From positions 1 to 12,202 of the forward strand of contig CALXJL010000040.1 in the NCBI GenBank assembly GCA_944388615.1: a stretch of DNA of 12,202 nt. The letters are read 5' to 3'. The translations under genes and the position numbers were made by a program. Every line of letters starts with the position of its first letter. Position 1 is the first letter of the stretch. The notes under the pieces were generated by a model that did not search any database, was not told the origin of the DNA, and saw only the letters and a list, made by a program, of their open reading frames with translations. Source of the stretch: an uncultured Clostridia bacterium (GTDB lineage: Bacteria; Bacillota; Clostridia; TANB77; CAG-508). Positions 1 to 6,736 of this stretch are shown here, piece by piece.

Positions 1-20
1 CTAACCCTGAATGGACATTT

Positions 21-65
21 TTTAATCTACTAGGAAAGTTTGGAAAACTTTCCTAGTAGATTAAA
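21..65. repeat. Perfect 21-bp inverted repeat (hairpin)
   Basis: Positions 21-41 and 45-65 are perfect reverse complements separated by a 3-base loop (gga). T residues precede it on the plus strand and A residues follow it, the reverse of a normal intrinsic terminator, so no U-tract follows the stem in either direction. It lies downstream of the minus-strand glycosyltransferase gene. It could be a transcript-end stabilising hairpin or a small repeat element; function unknown. Confidence 0.8.
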
Positions 66-79
66 TACATATTCCACAG

Positions 80-100
80 AAAAATTGCTATGCAATTTTT
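80..100 (-). terminator. Possible bidirectional terminator hairpin
   Basis: A 9-bp stem (80-88 with 92-100, loop tat) begins with five A and ends with five T, so either strand gives a hairpin ending in U residues. It lies about 75 bases past the stop codon of the minus-strand glycosyltransferase and is the most terminator-like structure there. The stem is mostly A:T, so termination strength is uncertain. Confidence 0.45.
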
Positions 101-107
101 CGCGGAC

Positions 108-172
108 GAACAAAGACGCGGACTTTACGATGTTATAAATAGCAACAAAGTCATTAATGTCCGCTTTTGTTC
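108..172 (-). repeat. Long-range inverted repeat at the 3' end of the glycosyltransferase gene
   Basis: The 108-123 arm (gaacaaa, gac, gcggac) pairs with 159-172 (gtccgc, ttttgttc), with a small interruption. A competing inner stem joins gacttt at 121-126 to aaagtc at 147-152. The hexamer gcggac also occurs at 102-107, so the 3' arm has two alternative partners. The structure starts directly after the stop codon at 175-177 of the minus-strand gene and would lie in its 3' untranslated RNA. GC content is higher than in the surrounding DNA. Confidence 0.6.
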
Positions 173-174
173 TA

Positions 175-1884
175 TTACCAAATCCAAGTATCTAACCACT
201 GTAAATCTTTAATATATTGTTCGGTTGTTGGTAGACCTGAATATATTGGATAGAATTTTGCAAAAACTATTATTATTACTATTACAAATATATAGATAAA
301 TATATCTGTTTTGAATTTTTCGGACAACCATTTCATAAATGCTACAATTGTGAGCATTACGAAAGGTAATACTGGAAAATAATGATATAAAAACATTATT
401 CTATCTATTCCAAAGTAAGACATCATCATACAAATTATTGGTATTAATAACATCAAATATTCAAACTTCCTATTTTTTATTGTTGAAATAAATGTAAATA
501 TCATGCAAGGTATACTGAACCACCATATTGCAGGATTCCCTAGTAATACAATTCTTGTAATTGCACCATCGTTGGTTGTACCTGTCCAATATAATATTGA
601 CTGTTTACTTATTGGCCAAGTATACCACATTGATGAATATGGGTGAGTAGCAACTAAATCATGATGATAATTATACATGTATTGTTGCCATTCTATAAAT
701 GTTTTTAAATTTTTTATATATGCATTTTCTACTATATAAAATGGTATATATGATAGTAAATATATTATCAAAGGTATCAAAACAAAAAATCCAAAACAAG
801 ATAATATAATTAATGAATCTTCTTTAGTCCATTTTTCTTTATTTACTAAAAATCTTCTTATTAGATTAAGGAAGAAAATTAGAGCCAGCCCTATTGCTGC
901 AAATACACCCGACCATTTTACTGATATCGCAGCTCCCATAAACAGTCCAGATAAAAATAAGTACAATAATCTTTTTTTCAAACTTATGTCTTTAGTTAAT
1001 ACATATTTATACATAAATAAGTATTCTAACATTATAAATAATACTAAAAAACTATCTGCAGTTCCTAATCTAGATTGAACAAAATGCATTCCATCTGCAG
1101 CCATTATAATGGCTGCAAGCACTGCATATTTAGTGTTTTTAAATAACATTTTTGCAAACACATATATAGTTGGTATCATTAATATTCCCGCAATATTTCC
1201 CATTAATCTATATGCAAATGTTGTCATACCAAGAAACATTATAGGTATTGCCATTAATAATTTCCCTAAAGGAGGATGTACCCACTCATAAGCCGGTAAA
1301 TTATGCAAGTGTTCATAAGCCGTTCTGGCAAAATATATTTCATCGAAATAAGTTGAATTTAAATAACTTATTTCTTCTGGAACAGTATCTTGTTCATCTA
1401 AAACTAATTTTGAGTTTTCATTTATGGGAGTCAAACTTAGTTTATTACCTGAGCCATCATAAATTGCAATTTCACCTAGATATATTCCAGCTTCATTTCC
1501 TACTAATTTTATATATTCGAAATTTCTATTTAATTCTAAATCTTTCCATTCGAAAACATTGTCTGTACTTAATTTTAACGGTTTTGAATAATTTATTCCG
1601 TCATAAGAAAAAGATAAACTATAATTCCCAAAATTACAGCCAGAATAATACCTAATATTAGATACATATGATTTTCCATGTTCTATTTTAAATGTTATAT
1701 AATCTCCTGCATATTCAGTTTCCCAAAAAGTTTGAGGGTTTGTTAGTGAGCCTAAATTTATAAAAGATATTATTGCATATATGAATGTAATTATTAGCAT
1801 TAATATAATATCTTTTTTAGTTATCCTGTCTGTTTCCCTATTTATTGGGTCTATTTCTTCCGTTTCTCTGATTTTATTTCCCAA
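175..1884 (-). CDS. PMT/GT39-type membrane glycosyltransferase with extracellular beta-rich insert
   Basis: A 569-residue polytopic membrane protein of the dolichyl-phosphate-mannose-protein mannosyltransferase type. Family members move a sugar from a polyprenyl-phosphate carrier to an acceptor outside the membrane. A charged N-terminus is followed by a first membrane helix (about 26-44). The family's Asp-Glu pair in the first external loop is at D181-E182 (FDEIYFAR), followed by HPPLGK (203-208), then many hydrophobic helices to the C-terminus. Between helix 1 and the DE pair are about 110 extra residues (50-158) rich in aromatic and beta-strand residues, resembling a discoidin/F5-8C carbohydrate-binding fold. 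The start is TTG at 1884-1882, with GGAGG (complement of 1892-1896) seven bases upstream. It is monocistronic here and divergent from the Ig-like gene. The acceptor is unknown: protein O-glycosylation or modification of an envelope polymer are both possible. The family call is confident; the substrate is not. Confidence 0.88.
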   Translation of the reverse strand: MGNKIRETEEIDPINRETDRITKKDIILMLIITFIYAIISFINLGSLTNPQTFWETEYAGDYITFKIEHGKSYVSNIRYYSGCNFGNYSLSFSYDGINYSKPLKLSTDNVFEWKDLELNRNFEYIKLVGNEAGIYLGEIAIYDGSGNKLSLTPINENSKLVLDEQDTVPEEISYLNSTYFDEIYFARTAYEHLHNLPAYEWVHPPLGKLLMAIPIMFLGMTTFAYRLMGNIAGILMIPTIYVFAKMLFKNTKYAVLAAIIMAADGMHFVQSRLGTADSFLVLFIMLEYLFMYKYVLTKDISLKKRLLYLFLSGLFMGAAISVKWSGVFAAIGLALIFFLNLIRRFLVNKEKWTKEDSLIILSCFGFFVLIPLIIYLLSYIPFYIVENAYIKNLKTFIEWQQYMYNYHHDLVATHPYSSMWYTWPISKQSILYWTGTTNDGAITRIVLLGNPAIWWFSIPCMIFTFISTIKNRKFEYLMLLIPIICMMMSYFGIDRIMFLYHYFPVLPFVMLTIVAFMKWLSEKFKTDIFIYIFVIVIIIVFAKFYPIYSGLPTTEQYIKDLQWLDTWIW

Positions 1885-1934
1885 ACTTATACCTCCATAA
1901 AAAGCGCATATTTCTTTTGCTACATTTTGGCTAT

Positions 1935-1963
1935 ATTATATCGTATTTTTTTATATTTGACTA
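1935..1963 (-). promoter_or_regulatory. Probable sigma-A promoter of the glycosyltransferase gene
   Basis: On the minus strand, TATAAT (complement of 1935-1940) is preceded by exactly 17 bases and then TAGTCA (complement of 1958-1963), which matches four of six bases of TTGACA. The -10 lies about 50 bases upstream of the TTG start at 1884. Confidence 0.55.
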
Positions 1964-2038
1964 CTAATTTTTATATGATTTAAAAGATAGAAAATACAGC
2001 CCTTTAATGAGCATTTTCTATAAACTCGGTACAGTTAT

Positions 2039-2123
2039 AAAGGTCTGTTCCCAATTGGACAAAATGGAAATTCCGGGACAGTCCCCAAATGGGCATTTTA
2101 TCCAATTGGGGACAGACCCCTTT
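2039..2123. repeat. GC-rich palindromic intergenic element (REP/MITE-like)
   Basis: The left arm (2039-2066) and right arm (2094-2123) are near-perfect reverse complements of about 28 bases, differing by two extra G:C positions and two substitutions. Both contain the core CCAATTGGG(G/A)ACAGACC in one orientation. The loop carries a further palindrome, GGGACaGTCCC (2075-2085), itself a degenerate copy of the same core. About 39 of the 79 bases at 2042-2120 are G or C, far above the surroundings, which suggests an acquired or selected element. It sits between two divergent promoters and should not be transcribed from either. Such GGGACAG-type palindromes recall REP-like or small non-autonomous elements; no transposase is in this window. 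It could instead be a regulator binding site. Confidence 0.75.
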
Positions 2124-2149
2124 ACAACAGATTATGGTTGTGTTATAAT
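2121..2149 (+). promoter_or_regulatory. Strong extended -10 promoter for the three-gene operon
   Basis: TTTACA (2121-2126), a 17-base spacer, then TATAAT (2144-2149), with TG at 2141-2142 one base before the -10 (extended -10). It lies 35 bases upstream of the start at 2184. The -35 box overlaps the right edge of the palindromic element at 2039-2123, so that element's boundary helps form the promoter or is placed to control it. Confidence 0.75.
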
Positions 2150-2183
2150 CTAAGTTGTAATAAAATGAGTAAAGGAGGCTACT

Positions 2184-3083
2184 ATGAATCAAATATTGAT
2201 GACAGGCGAAAATAGAAAAAAATCATATAATAGTAATCATGGTACAAGTATCAATAGAATAGTTAGATTTTTTGCTATAGTAATTTTGTTTTTTGGTATA
2301 ATATTGGTAGGGCAAGGTTCTTATGCAATGGTTAAGAATATGACTAGTACACCACCAGTTCCAACAATAAATATTGAGCAAGTTGGTAGTAATGTAATTT
2401 TAAAAATACAAAGTAGTACTCCAATAAAACAAGTTGTATATAGTATAAATGGAGAAGAAGTAAGTATACAAGGTAGAAATAGAAATCAAATAGGTGAAAA
2501 CTTAGATTTAGAGCTTGGAGAAAATAAGATAAAAGTACAAATTACAGATAAAAATGGAAATGTTACTACAAATGAACAAGTATATTATTGGGATAGCGCA
2601 CCAACAATAGAACTTACAGGAGATGGAAAAAAAGCAAAAATAACAGTTAGAGATGATATGCAAATATCTTATATTGAATATTGGTGGGATAATGAGGAAA
2701 AAACAAAAGTAGAAGCAACAGAAGAAATAACTACAATATTAGAAACTAAATTAGATATAGAAAAAGGAGAAAGAACACTAAATGTAGTAGCAGTTGATAA
2801 TAATAATAATAAATCAGAAGAACAACAAACATATAAAGGGGTAACAAAACCAACAATAAAACTTGAACAAAATGGAGCTGAAGTTTCTATAAATGTTTCT
2901 GATGAAACAGGTTTATCTATAGTTGAATATCAGATTAATGACAAATATACTAAAAAAGAGGATGTTAATGCAAAAGAAGGAAAATATGTAGTAGATTTAG
3001 AGGAAGGACAAAATGCTGTAGCAGTTAGGGTAACTAATACAGATGGATTAGTAGCAGAATATGTAGAAAGATTCAATAATTAA
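2184..3083 (+). CDS. Membrane-anchored protein with three Ig-like repeats, function unknown
   Basis: A 299-residue protein with a short polar cytoplasmic N-terminus, one hydrophobic segment at about 27-43 (signal anchor) and the remainder predicted outside the cell. Three tandem units of about 75-80 residues begin at P60-T-I, P140-T-I and P223-T-I. Each has a P-T-I-x-L/I opening strand, a central V/I-x-Y-x-I/W segment, and a late V-x-V/I-T/D-x-N-G type strand. This pattern fits bacterial Ig-like or cadherin-like beta-sandwiches seen in adhesins and surface sensors. There is no LPXTG sorting signal and no catalytic motif. Start: ATG at 2184 with AAAGGAGG at 2171-2178, five bases upstream. It is the first gene of the operon with the PF06541 and GGDDF genes. 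An extracellular ligand-binding or adhesion role is inferred; I do not recognise a named family. Confidence 0.85.
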   Translation: MNQILMTGENRKKSYNSNHGTSINRIVRFFAIVILFFGIILVGQGSYAMVKNMTSTPPVPTINIEQVGSNVILKIQSSTPIKQVVYSINGEEVSIQGRNRNQIGENLDLELGENKIKVQITDKNGNVTTNEQVYYWDSAPTIELTGDGKKAKITVRDDMQISYIEYWWDNEEKTKVEATEEITTILETKLDIEKGERTLNVVAVDNNNNKSEEQQTYKGVTKPTIKLEQNGAEVSINVSDETGLSIVEYQINDKYTKKEDVNAKEGKYVVDLEEGQNAVAVRVTNTDGLVAEYVERFNN

Positions 3084-3118
3084 GTAAATAACACCTAGGA
3101 AAGGAATGGTTATAGAAT

Positions 3119-3937
3119 ATGAATATAGGAGAATACCCAATATTATATTTATTATCATATTTTATGATTTATTCCTTTTTTGGATGGTGTATTGAATCTA
3201 TATATAGAAGTATATGTGAAAAAAAGATTATAAACACAGGATTCTTATATGGAATAGTATGTCCCATCTATGGAATTGGTGCAATAATAATGATCTTATT
3301 ATTAGATGGAATAAAAGATAATATATTCTTATTATTTATAACTGGATTTGTTATATTGTCAATATGGGAATATATAGTCAGTGTACTTTTAGAATTAGTT
3401 TTTAAAAGAAAGTATTGGGATTATTCTGATAAAAAGTTTAATATACATGGAAGAGTTTGCTTATTAAACTCAATATTTTGGGGAATTTTAGGAATAATAT
3501 TTACTCTATTTATACATCCATTTATAGAGAATATAATTATAAAAATAGACTACAATTTATTATTATATGCTAATATAATTATTTATATAGCATTTATAGT
3601 AGATGTTGTTAAATCAATTATAAATCATAAGACAGTAGCAAAACAATTAGAAAAATTAGAAAAGATTTCAAAACAATTAAGAAAAAATATTATAGAATTA
3701 AAAAACTCTAAAAAAGAGCAAATAACTGAAGAACTTAAAAAATCGATTAATGATATGAAATATGAAAGAATACGACTAAAAATGAAATTAATAAGAAGAG
3801 CCATAAAAATAAAACGAGCATTTCCAACTATGCAATCTGAAATTATAAATAAGCTAACAGAACAAAAATTTGAATTGGGACAATTAAAATCTAAGATTAG
3901 TAAATTAAAAAACAAAAAAATTAAAAACAATAGATAA
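3119..3937 (+). CDS. PF06541-type membrane protein (putative ABC transporter type IV) with basic coiled-coil tail
   Basis: A 272-residue protein with an N-terminal membrane domain of about five helices (about 7-25, 44-63, 70-95, 115-135, 145-165). Family signatures are visible: FFGWCIE (20-26), GFLYGIVCPIYG (41-52) and WDYSDKKFNIHGR (101-113). Members of this family are annotated as putative ABC-transporter permeases, but no ATP-binding subunit is nearby and the biochemical role is not established. From about residue 170 the protein is highly charged and Lys/Arg/Glu-rich with heptad-like spacing, suggesting a long cytoplasmic coiled coil. The start at ATG 3119 follows AAGGAA (3101-3106) at a rather long 12-base spacing. 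It begins 35 bases after the Ig-like gene and ends 18 bases before the GGDDF gene, so co-transcription is likely. The tail could contact the cytoplasmic signalling protein encoded next; that is inference. Confidence 0.82.
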   Translation: MNIGEYPILYLLSYFMIYSFFGWCIESIYRSICEKKIINTGFLYGIVCPIYGIGAIIMILLLDGIKDNIFLLFITGFVILSIWEYIVSVLLELVFKRKYWDYSDKKFNIHGRVCLLNSIFWGILGIIFTLFIHPFIENIIIKIDYNLLLYANIIIYIAFIVDVVKSIINHKTVAKQLEKLEKISKQLRKNIIELKNSKKEQITEELKKSINDMKYERIRLKMKLIRRAIKIKRAFPTMQSEIINKLTEQKFELGQLKSKISKLKNKKIKNNR

Positions 3938-3955
3938 AAGAATAGGGGAAAACAA

Positions 3956-4879
3956 ATGAATCAGGAAATTTATGTTATTGATAATAATGAAATTTTTACT
4001 ACAAAGTTAAAAAAATTATTTAAAAAGAATAGTAATCTACAATTTAAACATGTAAATAATAAGGAAATTGATGAGGCATTAAGAAATATACCAGAACTAA
4101 TTATTATAAATGAAGACACTTTAGAAGACGATGCAAAAACTATATGTGATAGAATAAGAAGTAATGAAGATAATGCCATAACACCAATTATAGTAATTTC
4201 AGCAAATAGAGAGAAGGATCATAAGATAGAAGTGTTAAAATCATCAGTTGAACATTATATACATACACCTGTAGATGAAGACTATTTTTATCATACAGTG
4301 ATAAATTTAATAAATCTATTAAATATGAATAGAAGAATGAGTCCATTAACAGGCTTACCTGGAAATGTACAAATTCAAGCTGAAATGAAAAAGCAGTTAT
4401 TAACTAATCAACAATTTGCCATGATATATATAGATCTGGATAATTTCAAGGCATATAATGATATATATGGATTTGTACAAGGTGATGAAATTATTAAATT
4501 TACTGCTAGAGTAATAAGTAAAAATGTACATAAGAATGATTGCGAAAATAGCTTTATTGGTCATATAGGTGGAGATGATTTTATTGTTATCCTAAAAGAT
4601 GGAGATTATGAAAAAGTATGTCAGGATATAATAATAGATTTTGATAATGAAGTACCAAAATATTTTAATGAAATAGATAAAGAACGTGGATATATGGAAG
4701 TAGCTAATAGAAAAGGAATAATAGAGCAATTTCCATTAACATCTATATCAATTGGAGTGGTTGTTGTTGAAAAGGGAAGATTTAAAAACACTTTGGAAAT
4801 AGGTGAAGTTGGAGCACAAGTTAAACATTTAGCAAAAACTACACAGGGAAGTACATATGTTATAAATAGAAGAAAATAG
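3956..4879 (+). CDS. Pseudo-receiver/GGDDF protein (diguanylate cyclase family)
   Basis: A 307-residue soluble protein. Residues 1-120 have a response-regulator receiver layout, with VIDNNE at 7-12, IIINED at 49-54 and YIHTPVD near the end. The usual phospho-acceptor Asp is replaced by Asn (N52) and the usual Lys before the final Pro by Thr, so phosphorylation is unlikely. Residues about 125-305 form a GGDEF domain: LTGLPGN (131-137), DLDNFKAYND (from 160, with metal-binding D160), and the signature IGGDDF with GGDDF at 205-209, where the usual fourth Glu is Asp. There is no RxxD inhibitory site before the signature. It may make cyclic di-GMP, bind GTP without turnover, or act as a degenerate sensor. 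Third gene of the operon; its TAG stop lies inside the following terminator stem. Start: ATG 3956 after a GGGGAAAA-type ribosome site. Confidence 0.87.
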   Translation: MNQEIYVIDNNEIFTTKLKKLFKKNSNLQFKHVNNKEIDEALRNIPELIIINEDTLEDDAKTICDRIRSNEDNAITPIIVISANREKDHKIEVLKSSVEHYIHTPVDEDYFYHTVINLINLLNMNRRMSPLTGLPGNVQIQAEMKKQLLTNQQFAMIYIDLDNFKAYNDIYGFVQGDEIIKFTARVISKNVHKNDCENSFIGHIGGDDFIVILKDGDYEKVCQDIIIDFDNEVPKYFNEIDKERGYMEVANRKGIIEQFPLTSISIGVVVVEKGRFKNTLEIGEVGAQVKHLAKTTQGSTYVINRRK

Positions 4880-4903
4880 AGTGTGTTAGTGCACTCTATT
4901 TTT
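4873..4903 (+). terminator. Intrinsic terminator of the Ig-like/PF06541/GGDDF operon
   Basis: An 11-bp perfect stem (4873-4883 with 4892-4902) around an 8-base loop, ending in TTTTT at 4899-4903. The TAG stop codon of the GGDDF gene (4877-4879) lies within the 5' arm, so the gene and terminator overlap. The stem also has A residues on its left side and could partly work in reverse, but no minus-strand gene needs it. Confidence 0.85.
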
Positions 4904-4934
4904 GCGTTTATTGTTTATGTGAGGTTGTATAAAA

Positions 4935-4975
4935 AACATGTAATAATTGACTAACCTAACACAACATGTTAAAAT
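4935..4975 (+). promoter_or_regulatory. ATPase gene promoter with repeated AACATGT motif
   Basis: TTGACT (4947-4952), a 17-base spacer and TAAAAT (4970-4975) make a good sigma-A promoter, 22 bases before the ATG at 4998. The heptamer AACATGT occurs at 4935-4941 and 4963-4969, bracketing the -35 and touching the -10. The second copy extends to the palindrome AACATGTT. The 28-base spacing is close to three helical turns, as expected for a repressor operator pair; this is inference. Confidence 0.6.
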
Positions 4976-4997
4976 AAATGTAGAGGAGGTACATAAA

Positions 4998-6302
4998 ATG
5001 GAACGAAAAATGTCGAATGAGTTATTGAAATGGAAAAATGATGAAGAGAAAATGCCATTAATTATCTATGGTGCAAGACAAGTTGGAAAGACATATACAA
5101 TATTATCATTTGGAAAAGAAAATTATAAAAATGTAGCATATATAAATTTTGAAGATAATAGTGAAATAGCTAAAATTTTTGAACAAGATTTAGAAGTAGA
5201 AAGAATTATAAAAGAATTAAGTGTAAGATTAGGAATAACTATATTAGAAGAAGATACATTGATTTTTTTTGATGAAATACAAGCATGTGAAAGAGCTTTA
5301 ACATCATTAAAATACTTTGCAGAAAGTCATTTAAAATATCATGTAATAGCAGCTGGTTCATTACTTGGAATAGCTATTAATAGACAAAAATATTCTTTCC
5401 CAGTAGGAAAAGTAAAAATGCTTACATTATATCCATTAGATTTTGAAGAATTTCTATGGGCATTAGATAAAAAAGAATTGGCTAATATGATAAGAGAATA
5501 TTTTACAGAAACTAAAGAATTTTCATTACATTCTTTGGCAAATGAATATTATAGATTATATTTAGCAATAGGTGGAATGCCAAGAGCAGTTTTAGAATAT
5601 ATAGAAAAAAAAGATATGGACTTTGTAACAGCTATTTTAAAAGATATAAATAATTCTTATATTGCGGATATGGCAAAATATGCAAGTCCTACAGAAACAA
5701 CAAAAATAATGGCAGTATATAATATTATTTCAGCACAATTAGCAAAAGAAAATAAAAAATTTCAATATAAATTAATAAAATCAGGTGCAAGGGCTTATGA
5801 ATATGAAACAGCAATTAATTGGCTAAATGCATCTGGAATAATCAATCAGTGTACAAAAGTAAAAGAAGGAAAATTACCAATTTCAGCATTTATTGAACCA
5901 GAAAGTTTCAAGATATATATGAGTGATGTAGGTTTACTATGTAATAAATTTGGTATACCTACCAATATTGTAATTATAGAAAATGATAATATGAATGATT
6001 TTAAAGGTGCTTTAGCTGAAAATTATGTATGTAGTGGTTTAGTACAATGTGGATTAACACCATATTATTGGGAATCAAACGGAAAAGCAGAAGTTGACTT
6101 TGTAGTACAAGATAAAAATGGAAATATAATTCCGATAGAAGTAAAATCAAGTATACATACAAGATCTAAAAGTTTAAACGTGTTTAAAGGGTTATATAAA
6201 ATACCATATTCTATTAGAGTATCTACTAAAAATTTTGGATTTGAAAATAATATAAAATGTATTCCTTTATATAGTGTATTCTGTTTAGATACGTTAATTT
6301 AA
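4998..6302 (+). CDS. AAA-family ATPase with C-terminal DUF4143/nuclease-like domain
   Basis: A 434-residue protein of the AAA_14/DUF4143 class, widespread in bacteria and archaea and of unclear function, often in accessory regions. Walker A is GARQVGKT (25-32) and Walker B is LIFFDE with D92-E93. AGSLLG, following the next strand, is the usual sensor-type motif. The C-terminal part has a DUF4143-type region (ALAENYV) and then D367 (AEVDFVV) followed by E381-V-K383 (IPIEVKSS), the spacing of a PD-(D/E)XK nuclease-like core. I chose ATG 4998 because GAGGAGG (4983-4989) is eight bases upstream. A longer in-frame reading from TTG 4947 would begin inside the -35 box and has no ribosome site. The gene has its own promoter and is not obviously linked to its neighbours. 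Confidence 0.9.
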   Translation: MERKMSNELLKWKNDEEKMPLIIYGARQVGKTYTILSFGKENYKNVAYINFEDNSEIAKIFEQDLEVERIIKELSVRLGITILEEDTLIFFDEIQACERALTSLKYFAESHLKYHVIAAGSLLGIAINRQKYSFPVGKVKMLTLYPLDFEEFLWALDKKELANMIREYFTETKEFSLHSLANEYYRLYLAIGGMPRAVLEYIEKKDMDFVTAILKDINNSYIADMAKYASPTETTKIMAVYNIISAQLAKENKKFQYKLIKSGARAYEYETAINWLNASGIINQCTKVKEGKLPISAFIEPESFKIYMSDVGLLCNKFGIPTNIVIIENDNMNDFKGALAENYVCSGLVQCGLTPYYWESNGKAEVDFVVQDKNGNIIPIEVKSSIHTRSKSLNVFKGLYKIPYSIRVSTKNFGFENNIKCIPLYSVFCLDTLI

Positions 6303-6320
6303 GTAGAATATAAAATTATT

Positions 6321-6375
6321 ATTATACAAGGATAAATAATAAAGGGGTTTGTATAATGTTAGTTATATCTAAAAA
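6321..6375 (+). repeat. 55-bp direct repeat, copy A (duplicated amidase leader)
   Basis: Identical to 7083-7137 except at one base (G6330 versus A7092), at a constant offset of 762. The repeat holds the untranslated leader, the AAAGGGG ribosome site and the first codons (MLVISKK) of the amidase gene. Upstream, 6302-6319 also matches 7054-7071 with one mismatch, before a 10-base gap in this copy. Together the copies flank the toxin-antitoxin pair. Confidence 0.93.
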
Positions 6376-6433
6376 AGTAATTTTATCAATAAAATCAAAA
6401 CATATGGCAAATCTAAACAAAAGTGTGGTATAA
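6356..6433 (+). pseudogene. Orphan 5' remnant of the amidase gene (25 codons)
   Basis: ATG at 6356 with AAAGGGG eight bases upstream opens a 25-codon frame that starts MLVISKK, exactly like the amidase at 7118, then diverges after seven codons and stops at TAA 6431-6433. The stop codon overlaps the -10 of the toxin-antitoxin promoter. It is best read as a left-over gene start created by duplication. It may still be translated, because its leader is intact. Confidence 0.65.
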
Positions 6434-6434
6434 T
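6426..6434 (+). promoter_or_regulatory. Extended -10 promoter of the toxin-antitoxin operon
   Basis: TGGTATAAT: a perfect TATAAT (6429-6434) preceded by the TG of an extended -10. No good -35 is visible at 16-18 bases upstream, which is acceptable for an extended -10. It lies 29 bases before the first possible start codon of the antitoxin-like gene. Confidence 0.6.
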
Positions 6435-6462
6435 AAATAATATAAATACAGATTGGAGATGA

Positions 6463-6720
6463 ATGATTATGACGATAAAACAAAAAGAATTATATAATGT
6501 GATTGAAAACTTACCTGAAGAATTATCGAATAAAGTTATAGATTATATAGAATATCTTAAATTTTCTTATATGACGAATAAAGCCCCAGATAGCCTAATT
6601 ATAAAAGATGATAAGGATTTATTGAAAAAATTGAAAAAAGGTATGGAAGATACTAATAATGGAAAAGTATGTTCTGTAGAAGAAGCATACGAAGAGATTA
6701 AGGAAATTTTAGCAAATTAA
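6463..6720 (+). CDS. Probable antitoxin of a type II toxin-antitoxin pair
   Basis: An 85-residue (or 83-residue) acidic, Lys/Glu-rich, largely helical protein. The N-terminal half contains LPEELSNKVIDYIEYLKF, the kind of helical segment found in DUF2281-like and related antitoxins. The C-terminal half (DLLKKLKKGMEDTNNG, then SVEEAYEEIKEIL) resembles the toxin-wrapping tail of RelB/YefM-like partners. No clear DNA-binding motif is visible to me. GGAG at 6455-6458 is 4 bases from the ATG at 6463 and 10 from the ATG at 6469, so the later start (third codon) may be the true one. It is 16 bases upstream of the RelE/ParE-type gene, the normal antitoxin-first order. The antitoxin role rests mainly on that pairing. 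Confidence 0.78.
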   Translation: MIMTIKQKELYNVIENLPEELSNKVIDYIEYLKFSYMTNKAPDSLIIKDDKDLLKKLKKGMEDTNNGKVCSVEEAYEEIKEILAN

Positions 6721-6736
6721 AATGGAGGTTTTGTAA

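Noticed and set aside
1109..1655. Two plus-strand frames of 60 and 135 codons
   Set aside because: They lie antisense within the glycosyltransferase gene, which has clear family motifs; their translations have no recognisable domain and no ribosome site.
1988..2020. 8-bp inverted repeat tagaaaat/attttcta
   Set aside because: The arms are short and A/T-only with a 17-base loop, expected by chance in such AT-rich DNA.
2004..2192. A 62-codon minus-strand frame in the intergenic region
   Set aside because: It is formed by the palindromic element and its flanks, overlaps the downstream gene start and has no domain.
4947..4997. Seventeen-codon N-terminal extension of the ATPase from a TTG start
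   Set aside because: That TTG is part of the -35 box TTGACT and has no ribosome site, while ATG 4998 has GAGGAGG at ideal spacing and matches the family N-terminus.
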